From Mesodorylaimus sp. YZB2_4 (taxonomy: Eukaryota; Nematoda; Enoplea; Dorylaimida; Dorylaimidae), in NCBI GenBank assembly GCA_030248295.1, contig JASANH010000719.1:124001-188000 (forward strand): a stretch of 64,000 nt of DNA, in the 5' to 3' direction. Position numbers and translations under genes: made by a program. Shown here piece after piece: positions 22,284-33,202 of the stretch. The stretch's first letter is position 1, and every line of letters starts with the position of its first letter. The notes under the pieces are model-generated. The model did not search any database. It saw nothing but the letters and a program-made list of their open reading frames with translations, and had not been told where the DNA came from.

Positions 22284-23184
22284 ATGAAGTCTTTGTGCAT
22301 CTTTGCGTGCATACTTGGTACAGTTCGTTTTTTTTTATCAAAATCCCGAAACTCATAAGAAAATTTTTTAGTGGCTCTGGCGACAGGAAAAGAAATGAGC
22401 CTCCAAGAGAGAATCAGAATTATGATCGAATCTTTTGAAAATATGGTCAAAGACAGGACCAAAGACCCGGGCTTCGCTTGCAGTTCTGAGTGTTTGAAAA
22501 CTCTGATTACTGGTCTAAACAGGATAACGATGGATGTCCAGCCCTCCTACGTGTACATGAGGTCAACTGTCGGGAATATGTTCGATTACTTGCTCGCCCA
22601 ATATCGCGACGCTGACAAGTGCCTCAGGAGATGCCGCAGTGGTGAGCTGAAATCAATAATCACGTCAGCAATTAAGCCATTGAAGTATATGAACGACAAC
22701 GAGAGAAGTAAGAATACGTTTTTAAAGGAAAAGCGAGCAAGAAAAAGTGTATTTCAGGTTTATATACGTATGGCCTCAGGTGCATTTTCGATAATATCGA
22801 AGCAGTCCAAACGTGTGCTGCCGTAACGTGCTTCCAAGGACATGATCTAATGTTTATTCTTTCGGGCATACAAAAAGTTTTCCTAAACCCTGGCTCTATT
22901 GACCTTTATGATGGAAAGCAGATGTGCAAGTCAGTTTTTTTCAGATTTGGTACCCTTGTCATACTGCCAAAAACCTTTGGATTTTATTGTTTAGCTGGAG
23001 CTCGTGCACAGTCAAGTGCATAAAACAGAGATTAAAAGGCGACTATTGCAAACCGGTGGTTGTCCATCAACTCGAAATGCTGGCGAGAAAAACGTTTCAA
23101 GTGTCCGCGGCTTACTACGCGAATAGCATGAAGAACTTCAACTTGCCCAAGGAGTGCGATTGGTTTACGCACCCATTGATTTGA
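22284..23184 (+). CDS. Secreted cysteine-rich protein A (CPG4/T20D4.11-like family)
   Basis: Four exons: 22284-22317, 22372-22707, 22758-22929, 22995-23184; 732 nt, 243 residues, intron phases 1, 1, 2. Residues 1-17 form a signal peptide that is split by intron 1 (MKSLCIFACIL / VALATG). The mature protein is helical-looking with paired cysteines (FACSSEC, KCLRRC, SSCTVKC) and ends with a proline-rich PKECDWF block. The C-x3-C pairs and the terminal P-x-EC match genes B, C, D and the six-exon gene at 51490, so this is one family. It resembles secreted nematode CPG4/T20D4.11-type domains; that assignment is by pattern only. The function is unknown, probably extracellular. Gene B, 6.3 kb downstream, is its closest paralog with identical phases. 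Confidence 0.8.
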
Positions 23185-23224
23185 GACTATGAAGAGACAT
23201 AATCAAGTTGTTCTGTCACAAACC

Positions 23225-23605
23225 TAAACTGAGTCGTGGGATTTGTTATGGAGGTTGCAGTGATGCAAGAATATGCAAAACTGATATAAAAGCACTGGAA
23301 TATAGTTTTATCTTCAGAAAGATGATACAGTTCACGCTTTCACCTATATGCTCCTAGAAGTCAAACCTAGTAACCTAGACTACACGGCAGCACCTCTCTA
23401 CGTCTTCACAGAGCATTTCCACAAGCGAGTACAGTAGATCTTGAGGATATTGGCTTCCTTGCAGAGTGAGCTGGGCTTCCCGATAGACGAGCCGAAACTG
23501 AGACGTGGGAATTGTGTGATGGAGGTTGCAGTGATGCAAGAATATGCAAGACTGATATAAAAGCACTGGAATATGGTTTTATCTTCAGAAAGATGATACC
23601 GTTGA
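23225..23605 (+). repeat. Direct repeat pair downstream of gene A
   Basis: About 105 bp at 23225-23335 recurs at 23495-23605. Both copies run from AAACTGAG through GGAGGTTGCAGTGATGCAAG and GATATAAAAGCACTGGAATATG to CTTCAGAAAGATGATAC. By eye identity is above 90%, implying a recent local duplication with about 270 bp offset. Confidence 0.8.
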
Positions 23606-24300
23606 TTTGATTGATTTGAGCCATTTATTGATTTGATTTTCTAGCCTTGTTGTTTTTACTGAGCACCTAGATGGCACTGGGTAAGGATTCCATGTCGACC
23701 GGGCCCGTGCCTATATTTTTGCACTACGTGAACTCATATTTCAGCTAGCACAAAAGAAGCTGTCTCCGTTTTATACTTACAGCACAGTACGAGCTAGCAG
23801 AAACTTATAACGTGCGACAAAACGAGTTTTAAGATAAAAAACAGTATCTCTTGTCAAATTTAAAAATCTACAATAAGTTGAAAATTGAAACGTTCTCAAT
23901 GGCACAGCTATACATAATATCGCAAATTCGATGGCGCTGAACGCGTAAATACTGACGAATCGCGTGTACTAAAAACTCGTACCCTGGCCTTGCAAAATCA
24001 AAAATGGCTGCCGCATCAAAATTATTAAGCAAAAAGTTTTGAAATTAAAACAGAAAGGGTCTAATAAAGCCTCGATAGCGACCACTGCATGCAAAGTCGC
24101 TAAAAAACTTCTGTACCAGGTTCTGGTGCAGATGGCGGTCGAGATAGCAGTCCACTTTTGTAGGTGGATCACGGCCATGACACATGAGATTGGGCGAACC
24201 ACCAGTTGTTGTACTGTATGTGGTGTGTGTCGATAGTGTCGATCATGATCAACTGCAGTCGATTATCCCAATTCTTCTAATCAGGAAGTACATGGCGAGC
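23606..24300. other. Spacer before the retroelement relic
   Basis: I see no gene or clear element here. It is AT-rich with only short frames. Confidence 0.5.
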
Positions 24301-24303
24301 CAT

Positions 24304-26235
24304 TTAAAACCCAATCAGTTTGTTCAGGTTTTCGACGTTCACGTTGCCATTGCGCTGCGGATGATACAGCATAGTTGATACCTTCTTCACTCCAAGGTCT
24401 TTACAAAGCCTTAGCACTAGTTTTGAAAGGGAATTGGAGCAACGATCACTAAGTAGAACGCGTGAAGAACCATGGCGGGTAACCCAGCCGGCTACTAGCA
24501 ATCGAGCAATTCTGGCGGCTTTTTGATCAGGTGCTGCATGAGCTTCAGCCCGTTTGGTGAAGATGCACATGATCACGACGACGAAACGATTGCCGTGTTC
24601 AGAGATCGGAAAAGGACCTTGAAAATCAATCGCAAGAGGTGTCAAAGGGAGCTGTCCGCTTGATGATCTCCATCAGAGGACGCTCGTATTGATGAGGCGC
24701 TTTGTAGCGGGCGCATGTGCTACATTCGGCACACCATCGGCGCAGATCACGGCGCATCGTCGACCAAAAGAACTTGCAGCGAACTGCTGAAAATAACCTT
24801 TCAAACCTAGGGTGATTAGCATCCCGATGGGCAGCATCGAAGATAAATTGGCGTAAATCAGGGGGATAACCACACGATCATGAATGTGCTTACCTTCGAC
24901 CAACTTACCAGCGTGATCCCATCGATGGTTCAGGATGCCATCTTCGTCCATAAGATACTGTAGTCCTGCGCTAGTTTGGCGATCTTCGGAGGTTGATTTA
25001 TGTCACCATCCAAATACGCTGTGACGGTCATCAGAGACTGTGTCAGACGCGAGCTGCTTGACGTCGATGCCTAATTTGTCGGAATCCACTTGATCAGTCG
25101 AATCCAACTCATCGATCAGTTCCAAATCGCACTCAGAATCAGAATCATCGGATGAGTTCGCATCTGGCTGAACACTCAGCTCTAGAGCAGTCAGCGCAAT
25201 CTAGGGTAGAGAGTAAGCAAAACGTGGCAAATGTTGTGCATCAGCGATAGAATTGGCACAGTCGATGAACATACCATCAGGATCAACAAATTCGATTTGT
25301 TCTTCGATTTTACTGAGACCAGAGGAATCAGTCAGATTGACGAAATTATCTAACCCATTCTCAGGCAAAGATACAGGCAAAATTTCCTGGACAACAGAAG
25401 GCGATACCTCGGATTCTGTATCCAGTGGAGCAGAAAATTGAACCTGTGATGACTGTGAGTCAGAAACCGCCTAATTGTCGATGATCGTCGAGTCGGGAGC
25501 GGGTTCCCCATCACAGTACCCAGAATCTGAATCAGTAGATCCAATTGACGGAAGTAAAGCCAAAAGAGCAGCAGTGTCACATTCAAGGCAATGTTGCTTT
25601 AGTGATAATGCTGAGAATAGCACTGCATCAGCTGCAGACAGACGAGATCAACAATCGGCGGCTCCTTATTACACCCTTTAGCATGCGTCATGCTAAAAGT
25701 GTAATCCTGGAATTGTATAAGTCACTAACCTCTAGGGCATTCGAGATCTTCCTCTTTGTACCAGTAGAGTTATGGTTTGTGGTCAGTGTAGACCCCGAAT
25801 GGCAAGCAAGAAGATAGCGACGGAAATGCTTGATACCCCAAATGATCGCGAGGTATTCTCGATCAATAGTGGGATATCGTTTCTCCAAATCATTGAGTGT
25901 GCGGGACGCATAGCCAATAGCCCATGAATTCTTCGGTTTATCGGCATGATATTGTTCCAACACAGCACCAATCGAGTGATTGCTCGCATCAGTAATGAGT
26001 CGAAATGGCAATGAATAATCGACGAAGCGCACGACGGGTGCGATACCAGTGCGTTTCTGAGATCGTCAAATTCTTTCTGATGAACGGCGGTCAAGTCCCA
26101 GGTCGATATTGCTTTAAGGAGGTCTCGCAGAGCTTTCGTTCTACGAGAAAATTCTTCAACAAAAGAACGATAATAGCAGGCCATGTTGTGTCTATGGGGA
26201 TAACAAAATTTCTTCCCTTTCCCCTCGCGTCATCA
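24304..26235 (-). mobile_element. Decayed Ty3/gypsy-type retrotransposon (RNase H to integrase)
   Basis: On the minus strand, pieces of pol appear in the correct order but in broken frames. At about 26184-25990 is the region following the RT palm (YYRSFVEEFS...ALRDLL). At about 26032-25700 is RNase H with FRLITDASNHSIGAVLEQ and an ASRTLNDLEKRYPTIDREYLAI block. At about 25240-24960 lies an acidic spacer. At 24951-24673 is the zinc-binding integrase N-terminus, and at 24645-24304 the integrase core (PLAIDFQGPFP, then LYHPQRNGNVNVENLN). The RT catalytic segment, gag and LTRs are not seen. Several stops and frameshifts show it is inactive. The mariner relic begins right at its 5' side, near 26240. 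Confidence 0.8.
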
Positions 26236-26240
26236 GACTT

Positions 26241-27290
26241 ACGAGGGTCATGCTGAAAGTTTTTAGCAGCACAAGAACAAACCTGATCTCAACGATCATT
26301 TCATTAAAAACCTTTTCGAAGTACTCTCCTCTAGCACGAATGCAGATATCCATTCTCTTGAACCAATCGTCAAAGCAATATTCAAAAGCATCTTTTTGGC
26401 ATCATCTGCAAAGCCTCTTGCATGTCCGCCGCAGCCGCTTGTGGGTTTCCTGCGCCAGGTCGCGACTACAGGCTGGGTGAGTGACAAAATTGACCCCCCT
26501 TCCACGCAAAACATCCAAAGACGTTGCAACCATGTGAGCGGGTGCATTGTCTGGTTCAACAAAACACCCCTTAGACCACAGTGCTGCCAGGCCTCCTCGA
26601 TCGACTTGAGTAGCGATAGTAATCAGACTTCGTTTCACCACTCAGCATCAACAGTCCTCCGATCTTCGAGTTCTACCATTTTGAAAAACCCATTGCGACG
26701 GAAGAAAACGGCAACCTTTTTTTCCCTGTGCTCCTGGCTTTTGTCACTTTCGCTGGAGCGGCTCACTTTCAAAGATCCAAACTGTCGACTTCTTTTTCGT
26801 ACCAGGATCATAACTATAGATTCATGTCTTATTCCCAGTCACGATGCTATCAATCAGCTTTGACCCACCATTCGAGAATTCTTACATAATAAAGTGACAC
26901 TAATTCACTCGCTCCTCTTTTTGGTTTTTGGTCAGGAGATGGGGGTCCCACGACTAACAAGCTTCCATACGCCAAGGTGCTCGTGCAAAATCGATTGTAC
27001 TGCCGCCGATCCCATATTTAACTCCTTAATTTCTTCATACGTGCTGTTTCGATTGGCTCTAATGAGTGAGGCTATGCCGCGGATGTTCGGCGGATACTGC
27101 CTCGACAGTGCGACGAGATCTTGGCTCATCTTCAAATGTTTCTTGCCCACGTTTAAATTCCCAAATCCAGTTTTCGATTGCAGCAAGGCAAAGAGCCAGA
27201 TCTCTAAAAGCTTTCACCAATCTCTCATGGCTCTCATTGAATGACGAGCGGGGTGAGAAATCATAATCACCCAAAATTCACTGCGCCAAG
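26241..27290 (-). mobile_element. Decayed mariner-type transposon
   Basis: The minus strand carries scattered pieces of a mariner transposase: N-terminal W-x-FKRGQETFEDE and TYEEIKELNMGSAAVQSIL blocks, a catalytic DNAPAH motif near 26560, and a degraded HP-x-x-SPDL equivalent (HPACSRDL). In the first catalytic block (about 26850-26790) the expected Asp of GDE is Asn and is followed by an in-frame stop. Frames shift several times, so it is a dead copy. The left terminus at 26241 begins CGAGGGTCATGCTGAAAGT, a mariner-like inverted-repeat start; the right terminus is not clear and may have been replaced by the palindrome at 27333. Confidence 0.8.
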
Positions 27291-27332
27291 GCAGCATCGT
27301 CGAACTTGCTCAAACATATGACTGGGGTCAAC

Positions 27333-27572
27333 TTGCAACCCACATCCCTTGATGAGGGTTCCTTCTCCGTTCGGTGCTGACCGCCCGGCGACACGTGTGT
27401 CTCGTGCACGAAGTGTCCTTCCATAGGCCTCTTTAGGAGAGAAGAGCGACCCCACTCCTCTGCTCTCATCAAAGAGGCCTATGGAAGAACACTTCGTGCA
27501 CGAGACACACGTGTCGCCGGGCGGTCTGCACCGAACGGAGAAGGAACCCTCATCAAGGGATGTGGGTTGCAA
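27333..27572. repeat. 102-bp-arm near-perfect palindrome (foldback)
   Basis: Left arm 27333-27434 and right arm 27471-27572 are reverse complements with about two mismatches by eye, separated by 36 bp. Arms start TTGCAACCCACATCCCTTGA and contain GACACGTGTGTCTCGTGCAC. Transcription would yield a long hairpin. No frame is preserved. It is probably a foldback element or a recent inverted duplication. Confidence 0.9.
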
Positions 27573-27746
27573 ACTGTAGCAGCTCCAGCTCCAGATAGAG
27601 AAGGCGGAAGGCCTCGATAATTTACGCATGTACTATTGAGATGTGGCCCTATGCAATGTCAAAGAAATTCGCATCTCACATATACCTATCGTGCCACTAC
27701 TAAAAACTTTCAGCATGGCCTCCGTACCTACACCCTCAGCGCTGAT

Positions 27747-27838
27747 CCTGTGACCAAGATATTCAACGCTGTCCATTCCAATTGGTATGCACAGGACATT
27801 CGATTGGTATGGACAGCGTTAGTTACCTTGGTCACAGG
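27747..27838. repeat. Second, smaller foldback
   Basis: CCTGTGACCAAG at 27747 pairs with CTTGGTCACAGG at 27827-27838. The inner parts AACGCTGTCCAT and ATGGACAGCGTT also pair, leaving a loop of about 30 bp. It is followed by the repeat shared with 21676-21790. Confidence 0.8.
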
Positions 27839-27938
27839 AGCATTTTCGCACGTGGGAGTGTTGATTTGCTTCACAAGGAAGAATTCATTTTTTTTAGGCC
27901 CTGATATCTGTGCACCTTGGAAGGTCACGTCAGATCGG

Positions 27939-29535
27939 GCTCGAGAAATTTTTTTGGCTTATTAGAGTCATAAGGTTTTGCGTTAGTGTTGGTGAAAGAC
28001 TATGCTGGTTATGCTGTTGCCATTATTAGCCCAATATAAACAGCAGGAAAAATTTTAGCAAGAATTTGTGAATCTGCAAAATCTTTGCAAGATGGTTTTC
28101 TTACTACAGTCTTCTCAGGAAATCTTACCCGCTCTTTCTTATGGGAAGATCTTGGCAGGATATTCTCAAGAAGTTCTACCTGCCAAGATGATTGGCAAGA
28201 TTTTTTGAGTTAACAAGACCTTGCCAAGACTTGCCAGTAATTCAGCAGGATGGGAAATGCGGGATGCAAAATGACTTAGGTGGATTAAGGCTAAGATTTA
28301 TCCCGTGGGTGCGTTGGTGAATCGAAAATGGTCACACCCGTTTCTTATCCTTTGTGCACCCAGTGGCCATTCATAAATGACGTCCACCGTAAAGGAAGTG
28401 GGTGGGGGTCAGCGGAAAGTGGACGGAAGTGGATGGGGGAAGGGGGAGACTGACGCCAAGTGGACTCCAGCAGGTGAAACACGTCACACGCGTGAAAATT
28501 CCAATTAGAACATTGCGAGTTTGGCGACTTCACTTGCGACTGAAACATCAACCCACATCACTAAACCACCACTTGATAAGCAAACTTCGCATGGATTTCT
28601 CACTAGCAGTCTATCGAAAAACTGCGAGCTATGTACAAATTGCAAAGAAACAAAACTTCTTTACTGTGTTTGACTTTTTGCTTTTGTGCATCTCACTGGA
28701 GATGCCCCACCAAATTTTTAGAAACTGGCATTTTACATAATGCACTAGTGTACACCTACAGTAGTGCGTCGCATTAAGCCCACCAGGAAAACAGCCAGGC
28801 TATACGCCAACGCGGCCAGGTTGGATCAATATACATCATGTACTTCTATCCAACTCACTGACGATGGTCACATGCGTCTGAAAGCAACGCCACGTCTGCA
28901 TCTGAATCGCAACTTTCCGCATCTTTTCGCAATCACTCGGCCACATTGTATAATTGCTTCTGAACCATATTCTTTCAATCTGGTTTAAAAGGCTCTTTGT
29001 AACTTTGATTGGCTAGCTTGGTCAAGTAAAGCAATTCGCTTTAAGTGTGTCAGATTCCGACTCCATTCCTTGCATATTTTTCATCTATTACCTTCCAGGA
29101 GCACTACTCAGCATTTCTCTGGAAACCATCAGTCATATACAGTAGTTAGCTTACGGTCTTCAGCTGAACATATTCTTTCAGTGTTTGCTCTCACTAGCAC
29201 GACGGCTTAGTCAGAGATAGCCTGACAAATTCTAAAACCGATGTCTTAGAGGATTAGGGAAAAACCCGAAACGTGGAATTTCGCTTCAATGTTATGCCAT
29301 CCCACAGTGCTGTAGATAAATTTACAAATATCACATTTTCACGAATTAAATTTTACGTGCCTCTGAAATACCTAAGCTAACAAAAATCTAAATTTGATGG
29401 ACAAACTTTCTTCTCGCATATTTTGTGAGAAAATATTGTCACAAACGTTTTGCATGTACTGAGACAAATAGAAACCACCCTCATCAAACGACCCTCCGAA
29501 ATTCATTTCAGCGCGTTTGCGAGAAGAAAGACGCA
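27939..29535. other. Spacer upstream of gene B with repeat fragments
   Basis: No gene is supported. Near 28080-28230 there are several CTTGGCAAGA/TCTTGGCAGG-type repeats in both orientations. A segment at about 28857-28897 matches 20552-20592 inverted. At about 29100-29190 lies a diverged copy of the sequence at 31228-31320 (CAGCATTTCTCTGGAAACCATCAGTCATA). Confidence 0.5.
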
Positions 29536-30454
29536 ATGAAGAGCATTATTTTCTTGTTGTGTCTGCTTGGTACGAAGCTTCACATCCTTGAGTCGAGTGT
29601 ATCCTTTGCAATCCTCGTCTTTTGGTAGAGCTAACAAAAGGACAGGATTTGAATATACGAGCAAAAATTTTGACCGAAATTCTGAAAGATATTGCCGCAT
29701 TCTTCGGCGAAGACCAGAGCTTCGCTTGTAATTCCGTGTGCTTGGAGACTCTGCTTACTGGTGTGCTCAGGATAACGGCAGACGTCAATCCATCCTACTC
29801 CCTGAGGTCAACTGTCGGGCGTATGTTCGATTCCTTGGTTGCCAAATACCGCGAAGCTGACGAGTGCCTCACGAGATGCCCCGATGGAAATCTGAAAATA
29901 ATAGTCCAAGCACTAACTTTGCCATTGAAATTCATGAGTGACAACGAGAGAAGTGAGAATGCATTTTGACCCTCGTACTACCAAGAATCGAGCTAGAACA
30001 TATGTAGTTACTGCATTTCAGGTCTATCGGAATATGGTCTCAATTGCATTTTCGATAATGTCGAAGCAGTCCAGACGTGCGCTGTTCTATCGTGCTCTCA
30101 AGAGCATGATTTGATGGACATGTTTTCTAAAATTTATGAAAATTTTTTCAACCCTCTCACTCTAAACTACACTGAAGGAGAAAAGATCTGCAAGTAATGG
30201 CGTTCAGATCTTAAATTTATTTCACAAAAAGCTGGGTTTTATTGTTTAGATGGAGCTCGTGCACAGTCGAGTGCATAAAACGGAAATTGGCTGGCAGAAA
30301 TTGCATGCCGAATGTTGTCAAAGAGCTCGAAACGCTGGCAAAGAAAACTTTTGCATCTGCTATGGCCTTAAATCAGTCATACAAGCGAAAAACTGGGCCT
30401 CTTTCTTTCAAAGAATTTCCTGATGCATGCTGGTGGTATAAACTGGTGGAGTAG
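29536..30454 (+). CDS. Secreted cysteine-rich protein B (paralog of A)
   Basis: Four exons: 29536-29569, 29629-29952, 30022-30193, 30250-30454; 735 nt, 244 residues, with intron phases 1, 1, 2 identical to gene A. The signal peptide is again split by intron 1 (MKSIIFLLCLL). The second exon starts after TAG at 29628. FACNSVC, DECLTRC and SSCTVEC are the paired-cysteine motifs, and exon 3 has exactly the same length as in A (172 nt). The last exon is 15 nt longer than in A, and the terminal PKEC block is altered to FPDACWWY. A and B arose by duplication and have since diverged. Probably secreted; function unknown. Confidence 0.8.
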
Positions 30455-30650
30455 AGTAGTGATTTTGGTATAACCACCAGTCCTTTATTTTTATAGAAAC
30501 TAATTATTTTTTCTGATCGTGACTAGGTTTGGCTTCTATTAAAATATACTGTAGGTGGAACCGTAAACTGTGTTAGCTTTCCGAGAATGAAACTGAATTG
30601 CAATTTCTAAAAAAAACCAATCATCAGACAATGAAAAGGTTACCAAGCAC

Positions 30651-31180
30651 GAGAAGGTAGTGTATATGGTGCGAACCAAGCACGAAGACCAGACCAAACA
30701 CAAGACGACTAAAATCAGCCTGACTTACAACAATCACCTACGAGCGAAGTCGATAGGTACAACCAGCACGTCGGAAGAATCACGACGGATGAGATGATCG
30801 TTGTTGAGAATACTTCGGCTTTCTAAAATCGTTGCCGGATTGTCGTGGACCAAAGAATGCAGGCGACCACTCTCGTGCTGCAATCAAAAGCAGAGGTGAC
30901 CGTTCGTGACGGCAAAGAAGCCGGTGTCCTCGTATGGTGGCACGGGACTGCCAGGCGATGGTTTGAGGGGGTGAGGTGCGATCACAATCACGCCGCCTGA
31001 GTGTCGACGTTAGTTTATTCCACCAAGGCCACTACGCCAACACTACCAAGACTCGCGCAGAGCAGGGTCGGCCACACTCGTCAGTCGAAGGGAAGATCAG
31101 CTCTGACGGGCCGATTGAGAAGGGTCTTTATATAGGCGATCATCGTCCGAGCGATCGGCCTCCATATACACTACCTTCTC
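30651..31180. mobile_element. Small TIR element, 19-bp ends
   Basis: GAGAAGGTAGTGTATATGG at 30651 is the exact reverse complement of 31162-31180. The 530-bp interior has no transposase. It could be a non-autonomous DNA transposon or the edge of a larger nested structure, since the same motif recurs near 31323-31341. Confidence 0.6.
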
Positions 31181-31339
31181 CGCAGCAAACGCGCCTGCGA
31201 CAAAAGAATATGCTGAATTGCAGACCCTGATATCAGCATTTGTCTGGAAAGCATCAGTCATATGCGTAGTTGGCTTAAGGTTTGCAGTTCAGCATATTCT
31301 TTTGTAGTAGGCGTATTTGCTGTGGAGAAGGTAGTGTAT
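31165..31339. repeat. Imperfect hairpin adjoining the TIR element
   Basis: The left arm TACACTACCTTCTCCGCAGC...AAAAGAATATGCTGAA pairs with the right arm TTCAGCATATTCTTTT...GTGGAGAAGGTAGTGTA. The loop region is shared, diverged, with about 29100-29190, so the unit is repeated in the genome. Confidence 0.65.
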
Positions 31340-31429
31340 GTGGTGGACGATGTAGGTGTATGGGTATAGACTGTTGGGGGCCGCCGCATATAGCGTATCA
31401 GTCGCCTTCGCTAACCGTTTCTGGAAAAG

Positions 31430-32390
31430 ATTCCCGTAATGTCGTTCAAAAGTCCCATTTCACGGGTGGATCGCTTCGATTCTATTGGTTCGGTTCTCGG
31501 TTCGGTTCAACCAAAAAAGGTGGAACCGAAATTTCGGTTCGGTGCACCGAATCGAAATCGTTTCGGCTCCAAGGCGCACCAAGCAGCTGGTGTCGCGCAA
31601 CCCTGGAGCAAGGGATACACAAGGCTTTTCTTCACGCTAGCAGCACACAGGCAGCGGATCACTGGCCGCAATGTTGCCGCCAGGTGCAGGGCAATCGCCT
31701 GAATCTGGGGAAATTGTAAGCTGTCAGGGCTTTTTTCGAGCAGGACACTTCGGGGCAATCTGAGATTTCCAGGGCATTTGTGGGGCATCTTTAGATATTG
31801 GCTCTTTTGTCTTAGCTCTCTCGCCAATGCCGTTGATTCGAAGGGTGTTTTCAATGATCTCCCGGAAGCATTGGAAGTTTTTTTCGCCTTTGAATACTGT
31901 TATGGCATTCAAATGCGCCATAATGGCTCGCTTAGAATATTGTTCGGTGTCTGGGAAGCGGTTTTTTCCAAAGGGCCTTCTTTGCCTTTTTTTGGGAAGT
32001 CGAGTTTTAGGGCAATCTGAACCTGCATCTGGGGCATTATTGCGTTGCAGACCTGGTAACACCTAGCTCGCTCGATTCAAACCCCAGCCTAGTGGCAATA
32101 AAGGTGTGCTTGCGCGCAAACGTACTGATTGATCAGAATTCATATAATTATTCAGCGTAAAATGCGGATTGCTCGAATTTTCTATGATGGCGATTTGCTA
32201 TGAAACATGTTTTGTGGAGGTAAAATATCACAGATAATGGTCTAAGCTGAGGCTAAATTGCACTGGAAAAACCCAGTGCTCTCGAACCGAAAAATTGAAC
32301 CGAACGGAAAGGTTTAGAACCGAAACCGAGAGAACCAAGAACCGAATCCGAAACATATAGAACCGATCCGGCCTTGAGTCCCGTTCTAAC
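31430..32390. mobile_element. Candidate element with GGTTCGGTTC-rich inverted ends
   Basis: Left end (31480-31570) is rich in TTCGGTTC and the right end (32277-32370) in the complementary GAACCGAA, each next to a (T)CCCGT motif. Such subterminal motif arrays are typical of hAT-like non-autonomous elements. The boundaries and family are inferred; there is no transposase. Confidence 0.4.
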
Positions 32391-33202
32391 CATTATTGGA
32401 TAGTTACTATAGACGAGGCTTCAGTTCGCCAACTCTTGTGCACTTTTCGAAATCTCTCACCATCTGATTAGTGTGCAGTGGCTGACATTAGCTGCCTGCT
32501 GGGTCCCAGAGACCCATTGCATCGGGCATGGAAGGGCCAGTGCGTCTGCGTACCAGCATTGGAGCCACCACTGCCACAGCAGTGACAACTCCAACGCTTA
32601 TAGGTGCTAAACATTTTGTGGTAAAACTCTGCTATACTTTGAAAAATCATCTCAGAATAGTTGTAATGGACGCGTGATCAAATATCACGAATTTATTTCT
32701 AGCAAAAGGCTGCCCATTTTTATCATAGTAAAAGCGTGAATGCTTGACCACGCTCTAATTTCAGCGAGCGCTATCATTGATCTCGTAGGCAAAATCTCCA
32801 AATTATACGCACTTATTCTGAGAACCCGTCCAGCAAGTGCTTACAAGTCAAGAGGAGATTTATTTCACACACTGTAATGAACTCCATGTCTATCCTCACA
32901 GCACGTAAAACTGCAGTGCATGAAACATCAATGCCTTCGTGTATTTCGAGTCGATTAGAAGTCAAATACTCGTTTGTAAATTTAAACTTCGCGCCGCTTA
33001 CCGTACGCACAAAGCACCTTGACCCTGTGTGCTCTACCGTACGCTGATTTCAATTTCAATTTCTATGATTTTTCGTTTACTTGCAGTTTTTTTTTCTTTG
33101 TTTTGTTCGCTGCTAGTCTTCCGCTGAATTTAGAGAAAGTGGGTCAGAAATTTCCATAACGAAAGCACAGGAAAGCAGTTTTCGAGAACAAATTTTCAAA
33201 AA

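Larger units (their letters stand above)
30455..33202. other. TE-rich spacer before the Tudor/Schlafen gene
   Basis: No protein gene is supported. It contains an element bounded by a 19-bp inverted repeat (30651-31180), an overlapping hairpin (31165-31339) and a region with GGTTCGG-rich ends (about 31430-32390). The last kilobase holds only short frames. The promoter of the gene at 33203 should lie at its right edge, but no TATA box is obvious. Confidence 0.55.

Noticed and set aside
24304..26235. Active retrotransposon
   Set aside because: Pol pieces are in different frames with stops; no LTRs or RT active site were found.
27267..27629. 120-residue antisense frame over the palindrome
   Set aside because: It reads straight through both arms of the foldback; an artefact of the inverted repeat.
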